The position numbers and the translations under genes were made by a program. From Prosopocoilus inquinatus (Eukaryota; Arthropoda; Insecta; Coleoptera; Lucanidae), in contig CM069873.1 of the NCBI GenBank assembly GCA_036172665.1, forward strand, positions 42,874,001-42,938,000: 64,000 bases of DNA, read 5' to 3'. Each line of letters opens with the position of its first letter. Within the stretch, counting starts at the first letter, position 1. This document shows positions 1 to 12,522 of the stretch, piece by piece. Under the pieces are notes generated by a model that saw nothing but the letters and a program-made list of their open reading frames with translations, searched no databases and had not been told where the DNA came from.

Positions 1-12
1 ACGCTAATGCGT
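1..12 (+). repeat. Representative dyad ACGC-TAAT-GCGT within each monomer
   Basis: Monomer positions 1-12 form an inverted repeat, a 4-bp stem ACGC/GCGT around TAAT. Allowing one unpaired A, the stem extends by AAC (146-148) pairing with GTT (13-15), for 7 bp in total. The element recurs in every monomer. In monomers with A at position 9 (AATACGTG) only ACG/CGT of the inner stem remains. Short dyads are known from centromeric satellites that lack CENP-B boxes; any function here is inference. Confidence 0.7.
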
Positions 13-117
13 GTTGTTTCGTTTAAAACTATTTCCAGCTTCTGCTGCGTCCGAAAACGTCGTATCTCACTTCAGGGTTACTGGAGTCCATCCAAACGTC
101 AAATAACATGATAGATG

Positions 118-1712
118 AGTAAGGATCGATTAGATACATCACAGGAACAATGCTAATACGTGTTGTTTCGTTTAAAACTATTTCCAGCTTCTGCTGCGTC
201 CGAAAATTTCGTATCTCAAATTAGAGTTACTGTAGTCCATCGAAACGTCAAATAACATAGTAGCAAAGTAAGGATCGATTCGGTACATCACAGGAACAAC
301 GCTAATACGTGTTGTTTCGTTCAAAACTATTTCCAGCTTCTGCTGCGTCCGAAAACTTCGTATCTCACATCAGAGTTACTGGAGTCCATCCAAATGTCAA
401 ATAACATGATAGATGAGTAAGGATCGATTAGATACAGCACAGGAACAACGCTAATGCGTGTTGTTTCATGTAAAACTATTTCTAGCTTCAGCTGCGCCCG
501 AGAACTTCGTATCTCACATCAAAGTTACCGGAGTCCATCCAAACGTCAAATAACATGATGGGTGAGTAAGGATCGATTAGATACATCACAGGAACAACGC
601 TAATGCGTGTTGTTTCATTTAAAACTATTTCCAGCTTCTGCTGCGTCCGAGAACTTCGTTTCTCACATCAGGGTTACTGGAGTCCATCCAAACGTCAAAT
701 AACATGATAGATAAGTAAGGATCGATTAGATACAGCACAGGAACAACGCTAATGCGTGTTGTTTCGTTTAAAACTATTTCCAGCTTCAGCTGCGCCCGAG
801 AACTTCGTATCTCACATCAAAGTTACTGGAGTCCATCGAAACGCCAAATAACATGATAGATGAGTAAGGATCGATTAGATACATCACAGGAACAACGCTA
901 ATGCGTGTTGTTTCGTTTAAAACTATTTCCAGCTTCTGCTGCGTCCGAAAATTTCGTATCACACATTAGAGTTACTGGAGTCCATCGAAACGTCAAATAA
1001 CATGATAGATGAGTAAGGATCGATTAGATACATCACAGGAACAACGCTAATACGTGCTGTTTCATTTAAAACTATTTCCAGCTTCAGCTGCGTCCGAGAA
1101 CTTCGTATCTCACATCAAAGTTACTGGAGTCCATTGAAACGCCAAATAACATGATAGATGAGTAAGGATCGATTAGATACATCACAGGAACAACGCTAAT
1201 GCGTGTTGTTTCATTTAAAACTATTTCCAGCTTCAGCTGCGTCCGAGAACTTCGTATCTCACTTCAGAGTTACTGGAGCCCATCCAAACGTCAAATAACA
1301 TGATAGATGAGTAAGGATCGATTACATTCATCACAGGAACAACGTGTTGTTTCGTTTAAAACTATTTCCAGCTTCTGCTGCGTCCGAAAACGTCGTATCT
1401 CACATCAGAGTTACTGGAGTCCATCGAAACGTCAAATAACATGATAGATAAGTAAAGATCGATTAGATACATCACAGGAACAACGCTAATACGTGTTGTT
1501 TCGTTCAAAACTATTTCCAGCTTCTGCTGCGTCCGAGAACTTTGTATCTCACATCAGAGATACTGGAGTCCATCCAAACGTCAAATAACATGATAGATGA
1601 GTAAGGATCGATTAGATACATCACAGGAACAACGCTAATGCGTGTTGTTTCCTTTAAAACTATTTCCAGCTTCTGCTGCGTCCGAAAACGTCGTATCTCA
1701 CTTCAGAGTTAC
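118..1712 (+). repeat. Long-range duplicated segment, copy 1 (partner 17268-19011)
   Basis: Base-for-base agreement with the partner at an offset of 17,150 from about 118 to 1470, then at 17,299 from about 1489 to 1712. The change equals one extra 149-bp monomer in the partner. Shared rare marks include ACAATGCTAATACG (near 151), AGCAAAGTAAGG with CGGTACATC (near 263-290), CAAATGTCAA (near 391), TTTCATGTAAAAC (near 465), GATGGGTGAG (557), an 8-bp deletion (near 1343) and TTTCCTTTAAAAC (near 1649). The only clear substitution noticed is CCATTGAAAC against CCATGGAAAC (near 1133/18283). The first ~610 bp also occur a third time at 25915-26524. Confidence 0.85.
1341..1346 (+). repeat. Monomer with 8-bp deletion (ACAACGTGTTG)
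   Basis: ACAACGCTAATACGTGTTG is shortened to ACAACGTGTTG, a loss of 8 bp at the CG repeat that flanks the deleted bases. The same deletion appears at about 18493, 41931 and 47322. It marks monomers of common descent and explains offsets 8 bp short of multiples of 149. The two later copies also have TACACTCATC just upstream, where the first two have TACATTCATC. Confidence 0.85.
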
Positions 1713-2655
1713 AGGAGTCCATCGAAACGCCAAATAACATGATAGATGAGTAAGGATCGATTAGATACATCACAGGAACAACGCTAATACGTGTTGCTTC
1801 GTTTAAAACTATTTCCAGCTTCTGCTGCGTCCGAGAACTTCGTATCTCACATCAGAGTTACTAGAGTCCATCGAAACGTCAAATAACATGATCGATAAGT
1901 AAGGATCGATTAGATACATCACAGGAACAACGCTAATGCGTGTTGTTTCGTTTAAAACTATTTCCAGCTTCTGCTGCGTCCGAGAACTTCGTATCTCACA
2001 TCAGAGTTACTAGAGTCAATCGAAACGTCAAATATCATGATAGATGAGTAAGGATCGATTAGATACATCACAGGAACAACGCTAATGCGTGTTGTTTCGT
2101 TTAAAACTATTTCCAGCTTCTGCTGCGTCCGAAAATTTCGTATCTCACATCAGAGTTACTGGAGTCCATCGAAACGCCAAATAACATGATAGATGAGTAA
2201 GGATCGATTAGATACATCACAGGAACAACGCTAATGCGTGTTATTTCGTTTAAAACTATTTCCAGCTTCTGCTGCGTCCGAAAAATTTGTATCTCACATC
2301 AGAGTTATTGGAGTCCATCGAAACGTCAAATAACATAGTAGCTAAGTAAGGATCGATTAGATACATCACAGGAACAACGCTAATACGTGTTGTTTCGTTC
2401 AAAACTATTTCCAGCTTCTGCTGCGTCCGAAAATTTTGTATCTCACATCAGAGTTACTGGAGTCCATCGAAACGCCAAATAGCATGATAGATGAGTAAGG
2501 ATCGATTAGATACATCACAGGAACAACGCTAATGCGTGTTGTTTCGTTTAAAACTATCTCCAGCTTCTGCTGCGTCCGAGAACTTCGTATCTCACTTCAG
2601 AGTTACTGGAGCCCATCCAAACGTCAAATAACATGATAGATGAGTAAGGATCGAT

Positions 2656-5600
2656 TACATTCATCACAGTAACAACGCTAATACGTGTTGTTTCGTTTAA
2701 AGCTATTTCCAGCTTCTGCTGCGTCCGAAAACGTCGTATCTCACATCAGAGTTACTGGAGTCCATCGAAACGTCAAATAACATGATAGATAAGTAAGGAT
2801 CGATTAGATACATCACAGGAACAACGCTAATACGTGTTGTTTCGTTTAAAATTATTTCCAGCTTCTGCTGCGTCCGAAAATTTCGTATCTAACATCAAAG
2901 ATACTGGAGTCCATCGAAACGCCAAATAACATGATAGATGAGTAAGGATCGATTAGATACATCACAGGAACAACGCTAATGCGTTTTGTTTCGTTTAAAA
3001 CTATTTCCAGCTTCTGCTGCGTCCGAAAATTTCGTATTTCACATTAGAGTTACTGGAGTCCATCGAAACGTCAAATAACATGATAGATGAGTAAGGATCG
3101 ATTAGATACATCACAGGAACAACGCTAATACGTGTTGTTTCATTTAAAACTATTTCCAGCTTCAGCTGCGTCCGAGAACTTCGTATCTCACATCAAAGTT
3201 ACTGGAGTCCATCGAAACGCCAAATAACATGATAGATGAGTAAGGATCGATTAGATACATCACAGGAACAACGCTGATGCGTGTTGTTTCGTTTAAAACT
3301 ATTTCCAGCTTCTGCTCCGTCCGAAAATTTCGTATCTCACATTAGAGTTACTGGAGTCCATCGAAACGTCAAATAACATGATAGATGAGTAAGGATCGAT
3401 TAGATACATCACAGGAACAACGCTAATACGTGTTGTTTCATTTAAAACTATTTCCAGCTTCAGCTGCGTCCGAGAACTTCGTATCTCACATCAAAGTTAC
3501 TGGAGTCCATCGAAACGCCAAATAACATGATAGATGAGTAAGGATCGATTAGATACATCACAGGAACAACGCTAATGCGTGTTGTTTCGTTTAAAACTAT
3601 TTCGAGCTTCTGCTGCGTCCGAAAATTTCGTATCTCACATCAGAGTTACTGGAGTCCATCGAAACGTCAAATAACATAGTAGATAAGTAAGGATCGATTA
3701 GATACATCACAGGAACAACGCTAATACGTGTTGTTTCATTTAAAACTATTTCCAGCTTCAGCTGCGTCCGAGAACTTCGTATCTCACAACAAAGTTACTG
3801 GAGTCCATCGAAACGCCAAATAACATGATAGATGAGTAAGGATCGATTAGATACATCACAGGAACAACGCTAATGCGTGTTGTTTCATTTAAAACTATTT
3901 CCAGCTTCAGCTGCGTCCGAGAACTTCGTATCTCACTTCAGAGTTACTGGAGCCCATCCAAACGTCAAATAACATGATAGATGAGTAAGGATCGATTACA
4001 TTCATCACAGGAACAACGCTAATACGTGTTGTTTCGTTTAAAGCTATTTCCAGCTTCTGCTGCGTCCGAAAACGTCGTATCTCACATCAGAGTTACTGGA
4101 GTCCATCGAAACGTCAAATAACATGATAGATAAGTAAGAATCGATTAGATACATCACAGGAACAACGCTAATACGTGTTGTTTCGTTTAAAACTATTTCC
4201 AGCTTCTGCTGCGTCCGAAAATTTCGTATCTCACATCAGAGTTACTGGAGTCCATCGAAACGCCAAATAACATGATAGATGAGTAAGGATCGATTAGATA
4301 CATCACAGGAACAACGCTAATCCGTTTTGTTTCGTTTAAAACTATTTCCAGCTTCTGCTGCGTCCGAAAATTTCGTATTTCACATTAGAGTTACTGGAGT
4401 CCATCGAAACGTCAAATAACATGATAGATGAGCAAGGATCGATTAGATACATCACAGGAACAACGCTAATACGTGTTGTTTCATTTAAAACTATTTCCAG
4501 CTTCAGCTGCGTCCGAGAACTTCGTATCTCACATCAAAGTTACTGGAGTCCATCGAAACGCCAAATAACATGATAGATGAGTAAGGATCTATTAGATACA
4601 TCACAGGAACAACGCTGATGCGTGTTGTTTCGTTTAAAACTATTTCCAGCTTCTGCTGCGTCCGAAAATTTCGTATCTCACATTAGAGTTACTGGAGTCC
4701 ATCGAAACGTCAAATAACATGATAGATGAGTAAGGATCGATTAGATACATCACAGGAACAACGCTAATGCGTGTTGTTTCGTTTAAAACTATTTCGAGCT
4801 TCTGCTGCGTCCGAAAATTTCGTATCTCACATCAGAGTTACTGGAGTCCATCGAAACGTCAAATAACATAGTAGATAAGTAAGGATCGATTAGATACATC
4901 ACAGGAACAACGCTAATACGTGTTGTTTCATTTAAAACTATTTCCAGCTTCAGCTGCGTCCGAGAACTTCGTATCTCACAACAAAGTTACTGGAGTCCAT
5001 CGAAACGCCAAATAACATGATAGATGAGTAAGGATCGATTAGATACATCACAGGAACAACGCTAATGCGTGTTGTTTCATTTAAAACTATTTCCAGCTTC
5101 AGCTGCGTCCGAGAACTTCGTATCTCACTTCAGAGTTACTGGAGCCCATCCAAACGTCAAATAACATGATAGATGAGTAAGGATCGATTACATTCATCAC
5201 AGGAACAACGCTAATACGTGTTGTTTCGTTTAAAGCTATTTCCAGCTTCTGCTGCGTCCGAAAACGTCGTATCTCACATCAGAGTTACTGGAGTCCATCG
5301 AAACGTCAAATAACATGATAGATAAGTAAGGATCGATTAGATACATCACAGGAACAACGCTAATACGTGTTGTTTCGTTTAAAACTATTTCCAGCTTCTG
5401 CTGCGTCCGAAAATTTCGTATCTCACATCAGAGTTACTGGAGTCCATCGAAACGCCAAATAACATGATAGATGAGTAAGGATCGATTAGATACATCACAG
5501 GAACAACGCTAATGCGTTTTGTTTCGTTTAAAACTATTTCCAGCTTCTGCTGCGTCCGAAAATTTCGTATTTCACATTAGAGTTACTGGAGTCCATCGAA

Positions 5601-6105
5601 ACGTCAAATAACATGATAGATGAGTAAGGATCGATTAGATACATCACAGGAACAACGCTAATACGTGTTGTTTCATTTAAAACTATTTCCAGCTTCAGCT
5701 GCGTCCGAGAACTTCGTATCTCACATCAAAGTTACTGGAGTCCATCGAAACGCCAAATAACATGATAGATGAGTAAGGATCGATTAGATACATCACAGGA
5801 ACAACGCTGATGCGTGTTGTTTCGTTTAAAACTATTTCCAGCTTCTGCTGCGTCCGAAAATTTCGTATCTCACATTAGAGTTACTGGAGTCCATCGAAAC
5901 GTCAAATAACATGATAGATGAGTAAGGATCGATTAGATACATCACAGGAACAACGCTAATACGTGTTGTTTCATTTAAAACTATTTCCAGCTTCAGCTGC
6001 GTCCGAGAACTTCGTATCTCACATCAAAGTTACTGGAGTCCATCGAAACGCCAAATAACATGATAGATGAGTAAGGATCGATTAGATACATCACAGGAAC
6101 AACGC
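2656..6105 (+). repeat. Higher-order repeat with 9-, 8- and partial 8-monomer units
   Basis: The landmark TACATTCATC lies at 2656, 3997 and 5189, spacings of 1,341 bp (9 x 149) and 1,192 bp (8 x 149). An earlier landmark at 1323 is 1,333 bp upstream (9 x 149 minus the 8-bp deletion) but its unit is only partly alike. Within the units the monomer order is shared: an AAAGCTATTT/AAAACGTCG monomer, a GCGTTTTGTTTCG monomer (near 2982, 4323, 5515), a CTGATGCG monomer (near 3274, 4615, 5808) and a TTTCGAGC monomer. The 9-monomer unit has one extra CATTTAAA/CAGCTG monomer (about 3421-3569). The third unit departs at about 6105. Confidence 0.8.
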
Positions 6106-9100
6106 TAATACGTGTTGCTTCGTTTAAAACTATTTCCAGCTCCTGCTGCGCCCAAAAACTTCGTATCTCACATCAGAGTTACTAGAGTCCATCGAAACGT
6201 CAAATAACATGATCGATAAGTAAGGATCGATTAGATACATCACAGGAACAACGCTAATGCGTGTTGTTTCGTTTAAAACTATTTCCAGCTTCTGCTGCGT
6301 CCGAGAACTTCGTATCTCACATCAGAGTTACTAGAGTCCATCGAAACGTCAAATATCATGATAGATGAGTAAGGATCGATTAGATACATCATAGGAACAA
6401 CGCTAATGCGTGTTGTTTCGTTTAAAACTATTTCCAGCTTCTGCTGCGTCCGAAAATTTCGTATGTCACATCAGAGTTACTGGAGTCCATCGAAACGTCA
6501 AATATCATGATAGATGAGTAAGGATCGATTAGATACATCACAGGAACAACGCTAATGCGTGTTGTTTCGTTTAAAACTATTTCCAGCTTCTGCTGCGTCC
6601 GAAAATTTCGTATCTCACATCAGAGTTACTGGAGTCCATCGAAACGCCAAATAACATGATAGATGAGTAAGGATCGATTAGATACATCACAGGAACAACG
6701 CTAATGCGTGTTGTTTCGTTTAAAGCTATTTCCAGCTTCTGCTGCGTCCGAAAATTTCGTATCTCACATTAGAGTTACTGGAGACCATCGAAACGTCAAA
6801 TAACATGATAGATGAGTAAGGATCGATTAGATACATCACAGGAACAACGCTAATGCGTGTTGTTTCGTTTAAAACTATTTCCAGCTTCTGCTGCGTCCGA
6901 AAATTTCGTATCTCACATTAGAGTTACTGGAGTCCATCGAAACGTCAAATAACATAGTAGCTAAGTAAGGATCGATTAGATACATCACAGGAACAACGCT
7001 AATACGTGTTGTTTCGTTCAAAACTATTTCCAGCTTCTGCTTCGTCCGAAAACTTTGTATCTCACATCAGAGTTACTGGAGTCCATCGAAACGCCAAATA
7101 ACATGATAGATGAGTAAGGATCGATTAGATACATCACAGGAACAACGCTAATGCGTGTTGTTTCGTTTAAAACTATCTCCAGCTTCTGCTGCGTCCGAAA
7201 ACTTTGTATCTCACATCAGAGTTACTGGAGTCCATCCAAACGTCAAATAACATGATAGATGAGTAAGGATCGATTAGATACATCACAGCAACAACGCTAA
7301 TACGTGTTGTTTCGTTCAAAACTATTTCCAGCTTCTGCTGCGTCCGAGAACTTTGTATCTCACATCAGAGTTACTGGAGTCCATCCAAACGTAAAATAGC
7401 ATGATAGATGAGTAAGGATCGATTAGATACATCACAGGAACAACGCTAATGCGTGTTGTTTCGTTTAAAACTATTTCCAGCTTCTGCTGCGTCCGAAAAT
7501 TTCGTATCTCACATTAGAGTTACTGGAGTCCATCGAAACGTCAAATAACATGATAGATGAGTAAGGATCGATTAGATACATCACAGGAACAACGCTAATG
7601 CGTGTTGTTTCGTTTAAAACTATTTCCAGCTTCTGCTGCGTCCGAAAATTTCGTATCTCACATTAGAGTTACTGGATTCCATCGAAACGTGAAATAGCAT
7701 AGTAGCTAAGTAAGGATCGATTGGATACATCACAGGAACAACGCTAATGCGTGTTGTTTCGTTTAAAAGTATTTCCAGCTTCTGCTGCGTCCGAGAACTT
7801 TGTATCTCACATCAGAGTTACTGGAGTCCATTCAAACGTCAAATAACATGATAGATGAGTAAGGATCGATTAAATACATCACAGGAACAACGCTAATGCG
7901 TGTTGTTTCGTTTAAAACTATTTCTAGCTTCAGCTGCGTCCGAGAACTTTGTGTCTCACATCAGAGTTACTGGAGCCCATCGAAACGCCAAATAACATGA
8001 TAGATGAGCAAGGATCGATTAGATACATCACAGGAACAACGCTAATACGTGTTGTTTCGTTTAAAACTATTTCCAGCTCCTGCTGCGTCCAAAAACTTCG
8101 TATATCACATCAGAGTTACTAGAGTCCATCGAAACGTCAAATAACATGATAGATGAGTAAGGATCCATTAGATACATCACAGGAACAACGCTAATGCGTG
8201 TTGTTTCATTTAAAACTATTTCCAGCTTCTGCTGCGTCCGAAAACTTTGTACCTCACATCAGAGTTACTGGAGTCCATCCAAACGTCAAATAACATGATA
8301 GATGAGTAAGGATCGATTAGATATATCACAGGAACAACGCTAGTACGTGTTGTTTCATTTAAAACTATTTCCAGCTTCAGCTGCGTCCGAGAACTTCGTA
8401 TCTCACATCAAAGTTTCTGGAGTCCATCGAAACGCCAAATAACATGATAGATGAGTAAGGATCGATTAGATACATCACAGGAACAACGCTAATGCGTGTT
8501 GTTTCGTTTAAAACTATTTCCAGCTTCTGCTGCGTCCGAAAATTTCTTATCTCACATTAGAGTTACTGGAGTCCATCGAAACTTGAAATAACATAGTAGC
8601 TAAGTAAGGATCGATTAGATACATCACAGGAACAACGCTAATACGTGTTGTTTCGTTCAAAACTATTTCCAGCTTCTGCTGCGTCCGAGAACTTTGTATC
8701 CCACATTAGAGTTACTGGAGTCCATCGAAACGTCAAATAACATGATAGATGAGTAAGGATCGATTAGATACATCACAGGAACAACGCTAATGCGTGTTGT
8801 TTCGTTCAAAACTATTTCCAGCTTCTGCTGCGCCCGAAAATTTCGTATCTCACATCAGAGTTACTGGAGTCCATCCAAACGTCAAATAACATGATAGATG
8901 AGTAAGGATCGATTAGATACATCACAGGAACAACGCTAATACGTGTTGTTTCGTTCAAAACTATTTCCAGCTTCTGCTGCGTCCGAGAACATTGTATCTC
9001 ACATCAGAGTTACTGGAGTCCATCCAAACGTCAAATAACATGATAGATGAGTAAGGATCGATTAGATACATCACAGGAAGAACGTTAATACGTGTTATTT

Positions 9101-10128
9101 CATTTAAAACTATTTCCAGCTTCAGCTGCCTCCGAGAACTTCGTATCTCACATCAAAGTTTCTGGAGTCCATCGAAACGCCAAATAACATGATAGATGAG
9201 TAAGGATCGGTTAGATACATCACAGGAACAACGCTAATGCGTGTTGTTTCATTTAAAACTATTTCCAGCTTCTGCTGCGTCCGAAATCTTTGTACCTCAC
9301 ATCAGAGTTACTGGAGTCCATCCAAACGTCAAATAACATGATAGATGAGTAAGGATCGATTAGATATATCACAGGAACAACGCTAGTACGTGTTGTTTCA
9401 TTTAAAACTATTTCCAGCTTCAGCTGCGTCCGAGAACTTCGTATCTCACATCAAAGTTTCTGGAGTCCATCGAAACGCCAAATAACATGATAGATGAGTA
9501 AGGATCGATTAGATACATCACAGGAACAACGCTAATGCGTGTTGTTTCGTTTAAAAGTACTTCCAGCTTCTGCTGCGTCCGAGAACTTTGTATCTCACAT
9601 CAGAGTTACTGGAGTCCATCCAAACGCCAAATAACATGATAGATGAGTAAATATCGATTAGATACATCACAGGAACAACGGTAATGCGTGTTGTTTCGTT
9701 TAAAACTATTTCCAGCTTCTGCTGCGTCCGTAAACTTTGTATCTCACATCAGTTACTGTAGTCCATCCAAACGTCAAATAAAATGATAGATGAGTAAGGA
9801 TCGATTAGATACATCACAGGAACAACGCTAATGCGTGTTGTTTCGTTTAAAACTATTTCCAGCTTCTGCTGCGTCCGAAAAATTTGTATCTCACATCAGA
9901 GTTATTGGAGTCCATCGAAACGTCAAATAACATAGTAGCTAAGTAAAGATCGATTAGATACATCACAGGAACAACGCTAATAGGTGTTGTTTCGTTCAAA
10001 ACTATTTCCAGCTTCTGCTGCGTCCGAAAACTTTGTATCTCACATCAGAGTTACTGGAGTCCATCGAAACGCCAAATAGCATGATAGATGAGTAAGGATC
10101 GATTAGATACATCACAGGAACAACGCTA

Positions 10129-10724
10129 ATGCGTGTTGTTTCGTTTAAAACTATCTCCAGCTTCTGCTGCGTCCGAAAACATTGTATCTCACATCAGAGT
10201 TACTAGAGTCCATCCAAACGTCAGATAACATGATAGATAAGTAAGGATCGATTAGATACATCACAGGAACAACGCTAATACGTGTTGTTTCGTTCAAAAC
10301 TATTTCCAGCTTCTGCTGCGTCCGAGAACTTTGTATCTCACATCAGTTACTGGAGTCCATCCAAACGTCAAATAACATGATAGATGAGTAAGGATCGATT
10401 AGATACATCACAGGAACAACGCTAATACGTGTTGTTTCGTTTAAAACTATCTCCAGCTTCTGCTGCGTCCGAAAACATTGTATCTCACATCAGAGTTACT
10501 GGAGTCCATCCAAACGTCAGATAACATGATAGATAAGTAAGGATCGATTAGATACATCACAGGAACAACGCTAATACGTGTTGTTTCGTTCAAAACTATT
10601 TCCAGCTTCTGCTGCGTCCGAGAACTTTGTATCTCACATCAGTTACTGGAGTCCATCCAAACGTCAAATAACATGATAGATGAGTAAGGATCGATTAGAT
10701 ACATCACAGGAACAACGCTAATAC
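10129..10724 (+). repeat. Two-monomer tandem duplication (296 bp)
   Basis: CTATCTCCAG with GAAAACATTGTATC, followed by a CGTTCAAAAC/GAGAACTTTG monomer with the 2-bp-short CATCAGTTACTGG, appears at about 10151 and again at 10447. The offset is 296 bp, a 149-bp plus a 147-bp monomer. The copies agree closely by eye, apart from single differences such as GCGTG against ACGTG in the first monomer. Confidence 0.75.
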
Positions 10725-12514
10725 GTGTTGTTTCGTTTAAAACTATTTCCAGCTTCTGCTGCGTCCGAAAATTTCGTATCTCACATTCAGTTACTGGAGT
10801 CCATCGAAACGTCAAATAACATAGTAGCTAAGTAAGGAGCGATTAGATACATCACAGGAACAACGCTAATACGTGTTGTTTCGTTTAAAACTATTTCCAG
10901 CTTCTGCTGCGTCCGAAAATTTTGTATCTCACATCAGAGTTACTGGAGTCCATCGAAACGTCAAATAACATAGTAGATAAGTAAGGATCGATTAGATACA
11001 TCACAGGAACAACGCTAATACGTGTTGTTTCGTTCAAAACTATTTCCAGCTTCTGCTGCGTCCGAGAACTTTGTATCTCACATCAGTTACTGGAGTCCAT
11101 CCAAACGTCAAATAACATGATAGATGAGTAAGGATCGATTAGATACATCACAGGAACAACGCTAATGCGTGTAGTTTCATTTAAAACTATTTCCAGCTCC
11201 TGCTGCGTCCAAAAACTTCGTATCTCACATCAGAGTTACTAGAGTCCATCGAAACGTCAAATAACATGATAGATGAGTAAGGATCGATTAGATACATCAC
11301 AGGAACAACGCTAATGCGTGTTGTTTCGTTTAAAACTATTTCCAGCTTCTGCTGCGTCCGAAAATTTTGTATCTCACATCAGAGTTACTGGAGTCCATCC
11401 AAACGTCAAATAACATGATAGATGAGTAAGGATCGATTAGATACATCACAGGAACAACGCTAATGCGTGTTGTTTCTTTTAAAACTATTTCCAGCTTCTG
11501 CTGCGTCCGAAAATTTCGTATGTCACATCAGAGTTACTGGAGTCCATCGAAACGTCAAATATCATGATAGATGAGTAAGGATCGATTAGATACATCACAG
11601 GAACAACGCTAATGCGTGTTGTTTCGTTTAAAACTATTTTCAGCTTCTGCTGCGTCCGAAAATTTCGTATCTCACATCAGAGTTACTGGAGTCCATCGAA
11701 ACGCCAAATAACATGATAGATGAGTAAGGATCGATTAGATACATCACAGGAACAACGCTAATGCGTGTTGTTTCGTTTAAAACTATTTCCAGCTTCTGCT
11801 GCGTCCGAAAATTTCGTATCTCACATTAGAGTTACTGGAGTCCATCGAAACGTCAAATAACATGATAGATGAGTAAGGATCGATTAGATACATCACAGGA
11901 ACAACGCTAATGCGTGTTGTTTCGTTTAAAACTATTTCCAGCTTCTGCTGCGTCCGAAAATTTCGTATCTCACATCAGAGTTACTGGAGTCCATCCAAAC
12001 GTCAAATAACATGATAGATGAGTAAGGATCGATTAGATACATAACAGCAACAACGCTAATACGTGTTGTTTCGTTCAAAACTATTTCCAGCTTCTGCTGC
12101 GTCCGAGAACTTTGTATCTCACATCAGAGTTACTGGAGTCCATCCAAACGTAAAATAGCATGATAGATGAGTAAGGATCGATTAGATACATCACAGCAAC
12201 AACGCTAATACGTGTTGTTTCGTTCAAAACTATTTCCAGCTTCTGCTGCGTCCGAGAACTTTGTATCTCACATCAGAGTTACTGGAGTCCATCCAAACGT
12301 AAAATAGCATGATAGATGAGTAAGGATCGATTAGATACATCACAGGAACAACGCTAATGCGTGTTGTTTCGTTTAAAACTATCTCCAGCTTCTGCTGCGT
12401 CCGAAAACTTTGTATCTCACATCAGAGTTACTGGAGTCCATCCAAACGTCAAATAACATAGTAGCTAAGTAAGGATCGATTAGATACATCACAGGAACAA
12501 CGCTAATACGTGTT

Positions 12515-12522
12515 GTTTCGTT
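12515..12522 (+). repeat. Left 7-8 bp direct flank of the inverted block (GTTTCGTT)
   Basis: The direct array stops at monomer position 23 after GTTTCGTT. The same eight bases (positions 16-23) restart the direct array at 14597. The last T could equally belong to the inverted block, so the duplication is 7 or 8 bp. It has the form of a target-site duplication. Confidence 0.65.

Larger units (their letters stand above)
1..12522 (+). repeat. Direct-orientation satellite block A
   Basis: About 84 monomers read in the plus orientation up to the switch at 12522/12523. The first 6 kb carry recognisable multi-monomer cassettes that recur far downstream. The rest is a more mixed set of monomers rich in AAAACTTTG, GAGAACTTTG and TCCAAACGTC variants. 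No gene or unrelated insertion was seen anywhere in the block. Confidence 0.95.
6106..12522 (+). repeat. Mixed satellite stretch with small nested duplications
   Basis: There is no gene here and no single dominant HOR. About 6107-6620 matches 1786-2299 at an offset of 4,321 bp (29 x 149), sharing ATGATCGATAAG and AAATATCATGATAG. A cassette of just over two monomers at about 8175-8510 recurs at 9218-9553 (offset 1,043 bp, 7 x 149), sharing TTTGTACCTCAC, AGATATATC and GCTAGTACG. Several monomers carry a 2-bp loss (CATCAGTTACTG for CATCAGAGTTACTG), near 9750, 10345, 10640 and 11085. Monomers with CACAGCAACAACG followed by CGTAAAATAGCATG occur near 7286, 12046 and 12195. Confidence 0.75.

Noticed and set aside
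1..149. CENP-B box in the consensus monomer
   Set aside because: TTCGTTTAAAAC matches the TTCG and A positions but lacks the CGGG part. The CCCGAG of some monomers also fails the required spacing on the other strand.
1..149. tRNA-, 5S- or SINE-derived monomer
   Set aside because: No recognisable A-box and B-box pair, cloverleaf, poly-A tail or 5S internal promoter in the consensus on either strand.
8175..10260. Full 7-monomer tandem repeat
   Set aside because: Only a cassette of just over two monomers matches at the 1,043-bp spacing; the other five monomers differ.
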